Below are positions 1-7,833 of a DNA stretch of 39,781 nucleotides, in pieces. The stretch lies in NCBI GenBank assembly GCA_030446305.1, contig JASUSA010000030.1, positions 1 through 39,781 of the forward strand. Direction: 5' to 3'. This DNA is from Clostridiales bacterium (GTDB taxonomy: Bacteria > Bacillota > Clostridia > Peptostreptococcales > Acidaminobacteraceae). Below the pieces are notes generated by a model. The model was not told the DNA's origin. It saw nothing but the letters and a program-made list of their open reading frames with translations, and did not search any database. The stretch's first letter is position 1, and every line of letters begins with the position of its first letter. The position numbers and the translations under genes are program-made.

Positions 1-26
1 ACTTAAGTACACTAAAATACTTAAGT
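1..26. repeat. Perfect 9-bp inverted repeat
   Basis: ACTTAAGTA at 1-9 and TACTTAAGT at 18-26 are exact reverse complements separated by an 8-base A-rich spacer. No T-run follows on the plus strand, so it looks more like a two-fold operator or the edge of a cruciform than a terminator. It lies about 145 bases before the first gene and may belong to a gene outside the window. Confidence 0.55.
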
Positions 27-34
27 CTAAATGA

Positions 35-66
35 TGCAAAAAAAAGCCTCTAGTCAAGCCAGAGGT
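35..66 (-). terminator. Rho-independent terminator reading leftward
   Basis: On the minus strand CCTCT (65-61) pairs with AGAGG (51-47), followed by a C and an eight-base T run (45-38). This is a good intrinsic terminator shape, but no minus-strand gene was recognised between it and the plus-strand gene starting at 170. It could end a short RNA or act against antisense transcription. Confidence 0.5.
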
Positions 67-169
67 ATCGGGGGGAAATTTATTAATATTAAGCCTTTGT
101 GTTAGCTATTTATTAGATACCCTGAACACACAAATTTATGCACAAAAAATTAAACAAATTGAGGCTGTC

Positions 170-1438
170 ATGCGTTATAAACGAAAAAAATCAGATTCGT
201 GGTTCAAATTGGATAATGCCGGCAAACTTTACCCTTCTATTGCGTCATCACGGGTATCGACGACATTTCGGATTACGGCCGTTATAAAAGAAAATGTTAA
301 CGTGGGTTTGCTGCAGGAAGCACTTGAAGGTGCCTGCAAGTGTTATCCCGTTTTCAACGTCAGACTGAGGCGCGGCCTTTTCTGGTATTACTTTGAGAAT
401 GTCAGTGAAGCACCTAGAGTATTAAATGAACGCTATTTTCCATGCAACAGCATTAGGCTGAGAAATGCTCATGCAATGCCTTTTTCATTGCTTTATTATA
501 AAAACCGCATTCACCTTGAGATGTCTCATGCCATTTCTGATGGTGCCGGTGCGATGGTTTTCTTTAAGTGCATTCTTGCGAATTATTATCGTCTATCACA
601 CGATATGCCAATCTGCAGTGAAAATCAGCTAATTGACGGACAGGATGAAGATGCCTTTAAAAAATATTATCAGCCCAAACTGCCAAATCCACGTAAAGTA
701 TCACGTGCGTTCCACTTCCCTTTTAAATTAATTGAAAAAGGTGAATACCGCATTACAACGGGACTTTTTTCATATGAAGGGCTAAAGACATGTGCTGCAA
801 AATATGGGACGTCACCAACGAAGTATTTGCTCATGCTGCTGTTTGAAACCGTACAGCAGTACATTGAATCGACAAATCTGAACATGCGTGAGATTGCGCC
901 GATTATCATCAACATGCCCGTTGATTTGAGAAGCTATTATGAATCCGTTACGGTACGAAATTTCTTTATCAGTCTTACACCTCAGATTGATGTTCGGCTG
1001 GGGCATTATACACGTGAAGAGATCTTAAGTGAAATCGATCATTATCTGGCATTAAACCTCAATTCAAAGCATTTAAGCCAGTATATCAGACGCAATTTTA
1101 GAAATGAGCTCTTCTGGCATGTACGTGTTATTCCACTCTTTATCAAAAATGCGATCATTCCAATCGTCTATAACTATTATGGCGAGAGTTCTTATACAAC
1201 AAGTCTTTCCAATATCGGATCGGTTAAAATAGACGCACCTTACGATACGATGATTGAACATCTGGAACTGCTGCCGCCGCCAAGTGAAGGCAATATTATC
1301 AAGGCGACAATGATTTCCTATAATGATATCACTGCGTTATCCTTCGGCAGTTTAACCGAAGATCGTACCATTGAGAGACTGTTTTTTAGAAAACTACGAG
1401 AAGAAGGCCTTCATATTAAAATGGAGACAAATTATTAG
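170..1438 (+). CDS. Alcohol acetyltransferase-like acyltransferase (condensation superfamily)
   Basis: This 422-residue protein carries the HxxxDG signature of the chloramphenicol acetyltransferase / NRPS-condensation / wax-synthase superfamily, seen as MSHAISDG at about residues 120-127. The His would act as general base for acyl transfer from an acyl-CoA to an alcohol or amine. The remaining length fits the two-lobed fold of this superfamily, and it most resembles the bacterial proteins annotated as alcohol acetyltransferases. The ATG is preceded by a weak GAGG. The next gene starts 8 bases after its stop, so the two are almost certainly one operon. Substrate is unknown; the membrane-bound neighbour suggests a lipid or envelope substrate, which is inference. 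Confidence 0.7.
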   Translation: MRYKRKKSDSWFKLDNAGKLYPSIASSRVSTTFRITAVIKENVNVGLLQEALEGACKCYPVFNVRLRRGLFWYYFENVSEAPRVLNERYFPCNSIRLRNAHAMPFSLLYYKNRIHLEMSHAISDGAGAMVFFKCILANYYRLSHDMPICSENQLIDGQDEDAFKKYYQPKLPNPRKVSRAFHFPFKLIEKGEYRITTGLFSYEGLKTCAAKYGTSPTKYLLMLLFETVQQYIESTNLNMREIAPIIINMPVDLRSYYESVTVRNFFISLTPQIDVRLGHYTREEILSEIDHYLALNLNSKHLSQYIRRNFRNELFWHVRVIPLFIKNAIIPIVYNYYGESSYTTSLSNIGSVKIDAPYDTMIEHLELLPPPSEGNIIKATMISYNDITALSFGSLTEDRTIERLFFRKLREEGLHIKMETNY

Positions 1439-1446
1439 GAGGCATT

Positions 1447-2166
1447 ATGGCTTATTGCTGCCAGTGCGGCGTTGAACTCGATGAACATGCGGAAAAATGT
1501 CCGCTGTGTGATTTTGAAGTACCGCCTGCCCTTGTAAACGACCGGGATAAAAATAGGATTTACCCGCGTGCAATTAATGCACATACCCATCAAACCGATG
1601 TTATCAAAAATAAAATTCTCTATGCCTACAGCCTTGTAAGCTTTGCGGTTGTTTTAATTCTATTGGTTCTTAACTCAATTTTACAGCCGGAACACAAGAT
1701 TTTTCAGTATGCAATGGGCTGCATTGTCGCATCCATTTTGTATGTATTTCTATTGCTGGGGTATATCAAGCGCCTTACGCGAATATTAATGAGTCTGGGG
1801 ATTTTAACATGGCTGCTCTGTATGTTTTTAGACAGTATTGACGGCGTGTTTACATGGTCCATTCTCTGGGCGCTGCCCATTATCGCTGCGACGACGCTGG
1901 TCTTCGTTATTGTCAGAGTGCTCTACCGCCGCGGGAAGCACACCAATCACTTTATATTTATTCCTATCTATATTTGCTTAGGCTTGGCAGTTTTATTGCC
2001 GCTAATCGAATTGATTATTCAGTATAATCTCTTTGATCGATTTAAATTAACGTGGTCATTGGTCAGTACGATTTCACTTGTCTGCTTTTCCGGTATTGTC
2101 GCAGGCCTTTATTATCAAATGCCGGAATACATTAAGGAAAGGCTTATTCGCATCTTTCATGTATAG
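1447..2166 (+). CDS. Zinc-ribbon membrane protein, DUF6320-like
   Basis: The 239-residue protein begins with a CxxC...CxxC zinc ribbon (CCQCGVELDEHAEKCPLC, residues 4-21), then has about six hydrophobic segments between roughly residues 55 and 225. A short ribbon followed by a membrane bundle, directly behind a condensation-type acyltransferase, matches what I recall of DUF6320 proteins. No catalytic motif is visible. The start is supported by an AGGAGG seven bases upstream, overlapping the gap from the preceding stop. It may anchor or regulate the acyltransferase at the membrane; that role is inferred only from the pairing. Confidence 0.6.
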   Translation: MAYCCQCGVELDEHAEKCPLCDFEVPPALVNDRDKNRIYPRAINAHTHQTDVIKNKILYAYSLVSFAVVLILLVLNSILQPEHKIFQYAMGCIVASILYVFLLLGYIKRLTRILMSLGILTWLLCMFLDSIDGVFTWSILWALPIIAATTLVFVIVRVLYRRGKHTNHFIFIPIYICLGLAVLLPLIELIIQYNLFDRFKLTWSLVSTISLVCFSGIVAGLYYQMPEYIKERLIRIFHV

Positions 2167-2230
2167 GTGTCATGCATCATGTGCAATGTGACTGTCTTTA
2201 ACTGATGCAGAGAACCTTTTTTACAGTGCC

Positions 2231-2328
2231 ACTTTTTTTGATACAGCTACATTTTGATACAATTAGTTTTTGATACAATTACTTTTTAATAGAACCTTTT
2301 ATTGATAGAACCACTTTTGACATTAAAA
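2231..2328. repeat. Degenerate 16-bp tandem repeat
   Basis: Six imperfect copies of a unit close to ACTTTTTGATACAATT run head to tail: an 18-base copy at 2231-2248, then 16-base copies starting at 2249, 2265, 2281, 2297 and 2313. Copies 2 and 3 are nearly identical and the later ones drift. The array fills the space between the stop of the zinc-ribbon gene and the shared terminator at a convergent junction. Confidence 0.7.
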
Positions 2329-2363
2329 ACCTTCCGGTTGTCTGACAATCGGAAGGTTTTTTT
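2325..2363. terminator. Bidirectional rho-independent terminator
   Basis: A 12-bp stem (CCTTCCGGTTGT, 2330-2341, with ACAATCGGAAGG, 2345-2356, one G-T pair) with a 3-base loop is flanked by a five-base A run on the left and a seven-base T run on the right. It can end the plus-strand acyltransferase pair and the minus-strand esterase operon. Confidence 0.9.
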
Positions 2364-2381
2364 ATAACTTCTATGAGAAAA

Positions 2382-2506
2382 TCATTTATATAAGATCATT
2401 TGTACAAGACTCTTTAAATAAAACTCTTTAAAAAACGCTTTATATAAGACCCTTTAGATAGGATCTTTAAATAGGTACCTCTGTATAAGTCTCTTTATAT
2501 AAGACC
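2382..2506. repeat. Degenerate 12-16 bp tandem repeat
   Basis: About nine imperfect units resembling TCTTTATATAAGACC occupy this stretch: for example 2396-2410, 2411-2424, 2437-2450, 2464-2479 and 2492-2506. The last unit runs into the esterase gene and supplies its final codons and stop. It is a different repeat from the 16-bp one on the other side of the terminator. Confidence 0.65.
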
Positions 2507-3223
2507 TTGATCCCGTAATGATTTTGCAATGGTATCGGCATAGAGATCAGAGCCTGTATCGTTGAGATGTACGCCGTCAATGGTCAGATTGAGTCCGCGT
2601 TCGGCGCTCAAGTCATTAAGGTATTGATGTGATTTAATGACTTTGGAATCAATGACAAACGCCCTGAAAAAATCATTCATCAAATAATCGTTTGTCATGC
2701 ACATCTGCAGGTAATGATCAAAAGCGGCTGCGATGTCAATCAGTACAACGCCGTATTTTTTGGCGAGAGATGTGATGATTTCATTGTAGTGGTGGCGCTT
2801 TAAATTCGTATATCGGCTGAGCCTTTCGCCAATACAGCTAAGTGTTGTAATAAAAATCGGTGCGCTGGTGACTTGCGGGATCAATTTGAGTAAGGTGTCA
2901 TACTGGTTTAGAAAGATGTCGCCATCAGTAATCGGTACACTCCCCCTCGCCTCCAGTGATTTTGCAGTGATTTTGAAGGGCATTTCACCGTGCTCAAAAA
3001 AAGGCAGTAGAATATCATTGTGACCGGCTTCAATAATAATGGCATCATAGTCAAAATGTTTTTTAAGGTGTTCCAATACGCGATTTGAGATTCCAATGAG
3101 CGTGTCACCGCCAAGGCCTAAATTGGTAATTTCAAGTGTGGGATGTCGTTCTTCGAGTTTTGCAACGTAGCTGATTCCCGTGATGCCTTCCGTAATGCTG
3201 TCACCAGCGATTAGTAATTTCAT
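2495..3223 (-). CDS. SGNH/GDSL-family hydrolase
   Basis: A 242-residue cytoplasmic esterase-type protein with all SGNH blocks: GDSI with the nucleophile Ser9, the block II Gly in GLGGDT (about 36-41), GHND with Asn69, and DGVHLND near residue 218 giving the catalytic Asp and His. It should hydrolyse an ester, such as a deacylation or deacetylation; the substrate cannot be told. There is no signal peptide. Its ATG overlaps the TGA of the upstream acetyltransferase by four bases, which implies translational coupling. The C-terminus is encoded by the last unit of the neighbouring tandem repeat. Confidence 0.85.
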   Translation of the reverse strand: MKLLIAGDSITEGITGISYVAKLEERHPTLEITNLGLGGDTLIGISNRVLEHLKKHFDYDAIIIEAGHNDILLPFFEHGEMPFKITAKSLEARGSVPITDGDIFLNQYDTLLKLIPQVTSAPIFITTLSCIGERLSRYTNLKRHHYNEIITSLAKKYGVVLIDIAAAFDHYLQMCMTNDYLMNDFFRAFVIDSKVIKSHQYLNDLSAERGLNLTIDGVHLNDTGSDLYADTIAKSLRDQGLI

Positions 3224-3783
3224 AATAGCGTGTACTCCCTTTTAAGCAGTCTGAATAGATTGAGGTCGGTATACTGATTTCTAAAAAAAGCATATTCCTT
3301 AAGGCAGCCTTCCAGTGTAAACCCTAATGAGAGAACGGTTTTTTCAGATGGTCTGTTTTCCGGGTAGATCAATGCTTCAATGCGGTTTAACTCGAAGATG
3401 TCAAATCCCCATGCAATAATGGCACTGAGTGCTTCTTTCATATAGCCGACTCCCCAGTAATTTGGATGGAGTTCATAGCCGATTTCAGCCCTTGAGGCAT
3501 TTTCATTGAGTCCTTGAAATCCGCAGGAGCCAATAAAGTCATCGCTTTCTCTCAGCGTAATTGCCCAGCGGATCAGCGTTTCATTCAGAAAGCCGGAACG
3601 GTATTGGTCAATAAACCACGATGCGATTTCACGTGTTTCTATAGGCATAATCCCATAATAGCGCATTGCCGTTTCACTCGATAATATACGGTAGAAATCG
3701 TAGGTATCGGTATTAGCCAAAGCTCTTAGCGTTAGTCTTTCCGTATGAATGATTGGAAAATTTGTAAAAACAGCTTTGTCCAT
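3220..3783 (-). CDS. GNAT N-acetyltransferase, RimJ/RimL type
   Basis: At 187 residues this has the size and layout of RimJ/RimL-like acetyltransferases: the opening TERLTLRAL strand, a central GSCGF strand, and the acetyl-CoA binding segment EIGYELHPNYWGVGYMKEAL at about 106-125. It should move an acetyl group from acetyl-CoA to an amine, for instance a protein N-terminus or a small molecule. GGGAGG six bases before the ATG fixes the start. It lies 18 bases after the chemoreceptor stop and overlaps the esterase start, so all three are probably one transcript. Acetylation and ester cleavage side by side is suggestive but not proof of a shared substrate. Confidence 0.85.
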   Translation of the reverse strand: MDKAVFTNFPIIHTERLTLRALANTDTYDFYRILSSETAMRYYGIMPIETREIASWFIDQYRSGFLNETLIRWAITLRESDDFIGSCGFQGLNENASRAEIGYELHPNYWGVGYMKEALSAIIAWGFDIFELNRIEALIYPENRPSEKTVLSLGFTLEGCLKEYAFFRNQYTDLNLFRLLKREYTLL

Positions 3784-3801
3784 GTATGCCTCCCAAGACG
3801 A

Positions 3802-5514
3802 TTATTTTAATCTGTATTCGTTAATGCGTTGCTGAAGCATTTCAATGGTTTCGTCCAGCGTATCAATACTGGATGTAATCTCTTCGATGCTGGCAGTTTC
3901 TTCCTGTAATGCGCCGGAAATTGATGCGGTTAAGTTCGTGTTGTCAGCTGATAGCACCGCCATGTTTTCAGCAATTTGTATAATATCTGATTTCACCGTT
4001 AACATGTGCTTCACGGCTTCTTTAAGCACATCAATTTCTTTGATGACCTCTGTGACAGATATAGAAGTCGAATCAAACTGCGACAATGCTGACTTAATGA
4101 CGCCTTGAGAACCGTTAAGTGTTTCAAGACTTTTGGTCGTAATATCGTTGGAAGCATGAATATCATCAAGCACTTTGTGAATGATTTGGTCAATCTTTTC
4201 AACGGCATCCGCTGACTCTTCGGCGAGTTTTCGGATTTCATCGGCAACGACGGCAAAGCCTCTGCCCTGTTCACCTGCTCTGGCAGCCTCAATCGATGCG
4301 TTAAGTGCCAATAAGTTCGTTTGATGTGCAATGCTTCGAATGGTTTCGTTGATGCTGGTAATGACATCGGACTGTGCAGCCATTTGTGTCATTCGTTCTG
4401 TTAAATCACTAAAGCGATGTTCGGTATCATTGACGCTCTGCTCAATTTGGCGCACATCTCTTTGACTGTTTTCAGCGTTACCTTGTAATTTGTCGCCGAG
4501 ATTGCCAAGCTGTGTTTCGATAGCATCAATACGATTGATGGTCTCATCCAGCGCGCTGTTTGTCTTTGAGAGACGCGTGACATTATAATCGACTTGTTGT
4601 GTGAGGTCTTCACTTTTTGCCATATTGCCCGTATTGTCTTCAATCATGCCGGCAATGGTGTGCGTTGCACCCTGAATGGCATTAAAGCGATTGCTGACTT
4701 GATCGGACAGTCGATTAATTTCTGAAATCAAGTTGAGATTATTCTCTCGAAGCTGAAAAAGTGCTTCTGCAAGGACTTTAAATTCACCCTTAAAATGTGT
4801 TGGAATAGTCATTGATAAATCAAAATTGGCCATTGTATGACAACTTTGCGACAATACTTTTATAGGACTTAACAATTTGCGAAGCAAAAGTAGCAGGATA
4901 ATGCCGATCCCGATAACGGCGATAATGGTAATTTGGAGAACTTTGAAAAAGTTGTCTAACATTTGATTCATTTCATCTGTAACGTCAAAGTCAAATCCAA
5001 TGGTTCCGACGACTTGTCCTTGTGCGTTGAAAGCGGGAAAATAATTGGTAAAAAGGATTGAATCTTCGTAATTTTCAAAAGTGCCGTAAAGCGGCTCCCC
5101 TGTGTCATAAACGCTTTGATGAAGTGAGGTATAGTCACTTTCCACATCCTCATAATAAGAAGCGGCATACTCGTCATTTGGATCAAGCCCATCGATAATA
5201 TAGACAAAATGGTCATCGACTTTTTTGACCAAATACAAAAAGGTTGTGCCGGATGTCTTCTGAATCAACTGAAAATCATATTTGGCATTTTTATACAGCG
5301 TGTCATCTTCCCCAGCAGTCACAAGCGTCGCCAAATCCAGTTGATTCGTAATTGTCTCATAGCAGTTGTCAACGGTCCCAATCATCCGCTGTTTTAATGT
5401 GTTAAGCATGCTGTTATACGTAACAAACGTAACCAGACTCATGAGTGCCACAATTAAAATTACCGTAAAGAGTACAATTTTGAAAACAATGCGTTCGCCC
5501 AAACGTAATTTCAT
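3802..5514 (-). CDS. Methyl-accepting chemotaxis protein
   Basis: A 570-residue chemoreceptor. One membrane helix (about 12-33), an extracytoplasmic sensor of about 155 residues, a second helix (about 190-212), a HAMP linker (about 213-265) and a long cytoplasmic coiled coil follow in order. The hairpin tip is typical: [20 protein letters not shown], followed by [18 protein letters not shown]. It should sense an outside ligand and control CheA. The sensor region has a [19 protein letters not shown] stretch and an FDFDVTD strand typical of Cache/PAS-like sensors. GGGAGG lies six bases before the ATG. No other chemotaxis gene is adjacent. Confidence 0.93.
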   Translation of the reverse strand: MKLRLGERIVFKIVLFTVILIVALMSLVTFVTYNSMLNTLKQRMIGTVDNCYETITNQLDLATLVTAGEDDTLYKNAKYDFQLIQKTSGTTFLYLVKKVDDHFVYIIDGLDPNDEYAASYYEDVESDYTSLHQSVYDTGEPLYGTFENYEDSILFTNYFPAFNAQGQVVGTIGFDFDVTDEMNQMLDNFFKVLQITIIAVIGIGIILLLLLRKLLSPIKVLSQSCHTMANFDLSMTIPTHFKGEFKVLAEALFQLRENNLNLISEINRLSDQVSNRFNAIQGATHTIAGMIEDNTGNMAKSEDLTQQVDYNVTRLSKTNSALDETINRIDAIETQLGNLGDKLQGNAENSQRDVRQIEQSVNDTEHRFSDLTERMTQMAAQSDVITSINETIRSIAHQTNLLALNASIEAARAGEQGRGFAVVADEIRKLAEESADAVEKIDQIIHKVLDDIHASNDITTKSLETLNGSQGVIKSALSQFDSTSISVTEVIKEIDVLKEAVKHMLTVKSDIIQIAENMAVLSADNTNLTASISGALQEETASIEEITSSIDTLDETIEMLQQRINEYRLK

Positions 5515-5643
5515 AACGCCTCCCTGAATTATATTTAAATGCTTAAATATTTTAACATAGATTACAGCATGTGCCTATGATATTGATACCGGATTAATGA
5601 AAACTTATTGCTCAAAAGACCGGAAAGGGATTCATAAGCCATC

Positions 5644-5692
5644 AAAGGTCAGCTGCCAGTGACTTTAGCACCTGAATACAGCTGACCTTTTA
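5644..5692 (-). terminator. Long inverted repeat after the permease operon
   Basis: AAAGGTCAGCTG (5644-5655) and CAGCTGACCTTT (5679-5690) form a perfect 12-bp stem with a 23-base loop. It sits in the gap after the last permease gene and before the chemoreceptor, so it is the likely end of the nucleoside-import operon. The T-run is modest on either side. Confidence 0.7.
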
Positions 5693-5737
5693 TTGGTGAA
5701 TAAATGTTTTATTGAAGGCGTTTTTGATACGGATTGT

Positions 5738-6718
5738 TTAACGGTCTTCGCGGTAATACGATTCGCCGAGACTGCTTGGCGGTTGGTTTTCAAGCTTGTC
5801 GCGCTTGCTGGTAATGACGAGCACGACAATGGTAATGACATACGGAAGCATTTTAAAGAGCTCCTGCGTCGCGCGCGTCAAACCCGGCGTATAGATATAA
5901 AGAATGAAAAGACTGCCGAAAAGCAGTGATCCCCAGATGGCGTTTAAAGGTTTCCAAAGTGCAAGAATAACGAGGGCGATCGCCAGCCATCCCCTGTCGC
6001 CGAAACCGTTATTGGTCCAAGTGCCGCCAAGGTATTCCATGACGAAGTAAAGCCCGCCAAGTCCTGCAATGGCAGCACCCACCGTTGTTGCAATGTACTT
6101 GTATCGCGTGACATTAATGCCTGCGGCATCTGCGGTCGCCGGGTCTTCTCCAACGGAACGAAGATTAAGCCCCTTGCGCGTATGCATGAGAAAGCGGCCG
6201 ATGACCAGCGCGACAATAATGGATAAATACGTTAAAAAGCCATATGAAAATAAGAGATCGCCAATGACCGGAATTTTTGAAAGCACCGGAATATCCGCAC
6301 GGTATGCACTGGCTGTCGTCGCAACGGAAATCTGTCCAACGCCGCCTGCAAGTTTTGATATTGAACCGCCAAAGAAATTCCCGAAACCGATCCCAAATGT
6401 CGTGAGTGATAGGCCGACGACGTTTTGATTGGCATGGAGCGTAACGGTCAGGAAGCAAAAGAGCAAACCGCCCAGCGCAGAGACGATTAATGTCGCTGCA
6501 AAAGACAGGAGCAAACCGATGAAGCCAATAGGTGCCGCCGAAGCACGTTCATAGAAGAATGCCGCCATCAGACCGGCAATGCCACCCATGTACATAATGC
6601 CGGGAATGCCAAGGTTTAAGTTTCCGGATTTTTCAGTAATGATTTCGCCCGTGGCACCAAAGAGAATGCTGATGCTCTGGCCAATCGCCTTTTGAATAAA
6701 CGTCATTAAAATGGTCAT
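5738..6718 (-). CDS. nupQ: Nucleoside ABC transporter permease, NupQ-type
   Basis: A 326-residue inner membrane permease of the BPD_transp_2 family (the RbsC-like fold also used by nucleoside importers), with about eight to nine hydrophobic segments. It contains the family loop seen as GEDPATADAAGINVTRYKY, which contacts the ATPase, and GEIITEKSGNLNLGIPG near the N-terminus, typical of YufQ/NupQ and not of sugar permeases. Its ATG overlaps the stop of the upstream permease by four bases. With that partner it would form the heterodimeric channel for purine nucleosides. The exact substrate is inferred from family and from the nearby xpt. Confidence 0.85.
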   Translation of the reverse strand: MTILMTFIQKAIGQSISILFGATGEIITEKSGNLNLGIPGIMYMGGIAGLMAAFFYERASAAPIGFIGLLLSFAATLIVSALGGLLFCFLTVTLHANQNVVGLSLTTFGIGFGNFFGGSISKLAGGVGQISVATTASAYRADIPVLSKIPVIGDLLFSYGFLTYLSIIVALVIGRFLMHTRKGLNLRSVGEDPATADAAGINVTRYKYIATTVGAAIAGLGGLYFVMEYLGGTWTNNGFGDRGWLAIALVILALWKPLNAIWGSLLFGSLFILYIYTPGLTRATQELFKMLPYVITIVVLVITSKRDKLENQPPSSLGESYYREDR

Positions 6719-7833
6719 TTTGCAGTCGCCTCCTTCTTCGCTTTGGTGCGTTCGACTTTATAGGTAATGAAAAACTCTGAGCCGATGAGGAAGAACAAAA
6801 TGATCCCCGTGATAATATCGGATGCATTTTCATTTAAACCAAACTGTGAAGCAATCTGAATGGCACCCTGCTGCATAAAGACGAGAAAGGCAGAGACCAA
6901 GATCATAACAAACGGATTGAACTTAGACATCCATGCAACGATAATAGCGGTAAAACCTCGGCCGCCAGCGGTACTTGTGGAAATCGTATGGCTGGCACCG
7001 CTGACGATGATCGCGCCTGCGAGGCCACAAATTCCGCCTGAAATCATCATTGTCCGCATGATGACTTTTTTAACATCGATTCCAACGTAGCGTGCAGTAT
7101 TTTGACTTTCACCGACGACGGCAATTTCATAACCGTGCTTGCTGAACTTCATGTAAACGTACATGCCGACAGTCATCAAAAGAACGATGACAAGGCTCCA
7201 ACCGTAGTCGAGGCCAAAGAGCTTTGGCAGCCACCCGCCTTCGTTGGCGCCGTTAATAATGCCGACGGTATTGGAGCCGCTTGGCTTTTCCCAGAATACA
7301 ATACAGAAAGTGACGATTTGCATGGCCACATAATTTAGCATAAGGGTAAAGAGCGTTTCATTGGTGTTGTATTTTGACTTAAAATATGCCGGCATAATGC
7401 CCCAGAGAAGCCCCGCTAGAATGCTTGCCATAAAGACTAATAGGAGAACAATTCCATTTGGCAGCGTTGGGCCGAGGTAAATCATAACGGCTGCGGTTGC
7501 CAGACCGCCCATGAGGACTTGACCTTCAGCGCCGATATTCCAAAAACGCATTTTGAATGCCGGCGTTAAGCCTACAGCGATAATTAGCAGCGTCAGTGTT
7601 TCGCGAATGGTCACCCATAAGCGGCGCTTTTTGCCAATGGCGCCATCAATAATGCCGAGATAGACGTTAAATGGATTTTCGCCGGTGATTGCCATAATGA
7701 CAAACGCACAGACAATTAATGAAAGGACGACGGCAATGAGCCGAATGCCCCAAGATTTTAAATTTGAAATATGAGCGCGCTTTGTAATGCGGAAAAATGG
7801 TTCTTTTGCCAAAACTTCATGATCATTCAGCAT
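6715..7833 (-). CDS. nupP: Nucleoside ABC transporter permease, NupP-type
   Basis: A 372-residue permease with an N-terminal cytoplasmic stretch of about 25 residues, then about eight hydrophobic segments. It has features of the YufP/NupP branch: GLTPAFKMRFWNIGAEGQVLMGG at about 93-115 and the ATPase-contact loop GESQNTARYVGIDVKKV. It pairs with the permease encoded immediately downstream. The start codon lies 11 bases inside the end of the ATPase gene, so translation is coupled. Heterodimeric permeases with a two-domain ATPase and a BmpA lipoprotein are the known layout of Firmicute nucleoside importers. Confidence 0.85.
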   Translation of the reverse strand: MLNDHEVLAKEPFFRITKRAHISNLKSWGIRLIAVVLSLIVCAFVIMAITGENPFNVYLGIIDGAIGKKRRLWVTIRETLTLLIIAVGLTPAFKMRFWNIGAEGQVLMGGLATAAVMIYLGPTLPNGIVLLLVFMASILAGLLWGIMPAYFKSKYNTNETLFTLMLNYVAMQIVTFCIVFWEKPSGSNTVGIINGANEGGWLPKLFGLDYGWSLVIVLLMTVGMYVYMKFSKHGYEIAVVGESQNTARYVGIDVKKVIMRTMMISGGICGLAGAIIVSGASHTISTSTAGGRGFTAIIVAWMSKFNPFVMILVSAFLVFMQQGAIQIASQFGLNENASDIITGIILFFLIGSEFFITYKVERTKAKKEATAK

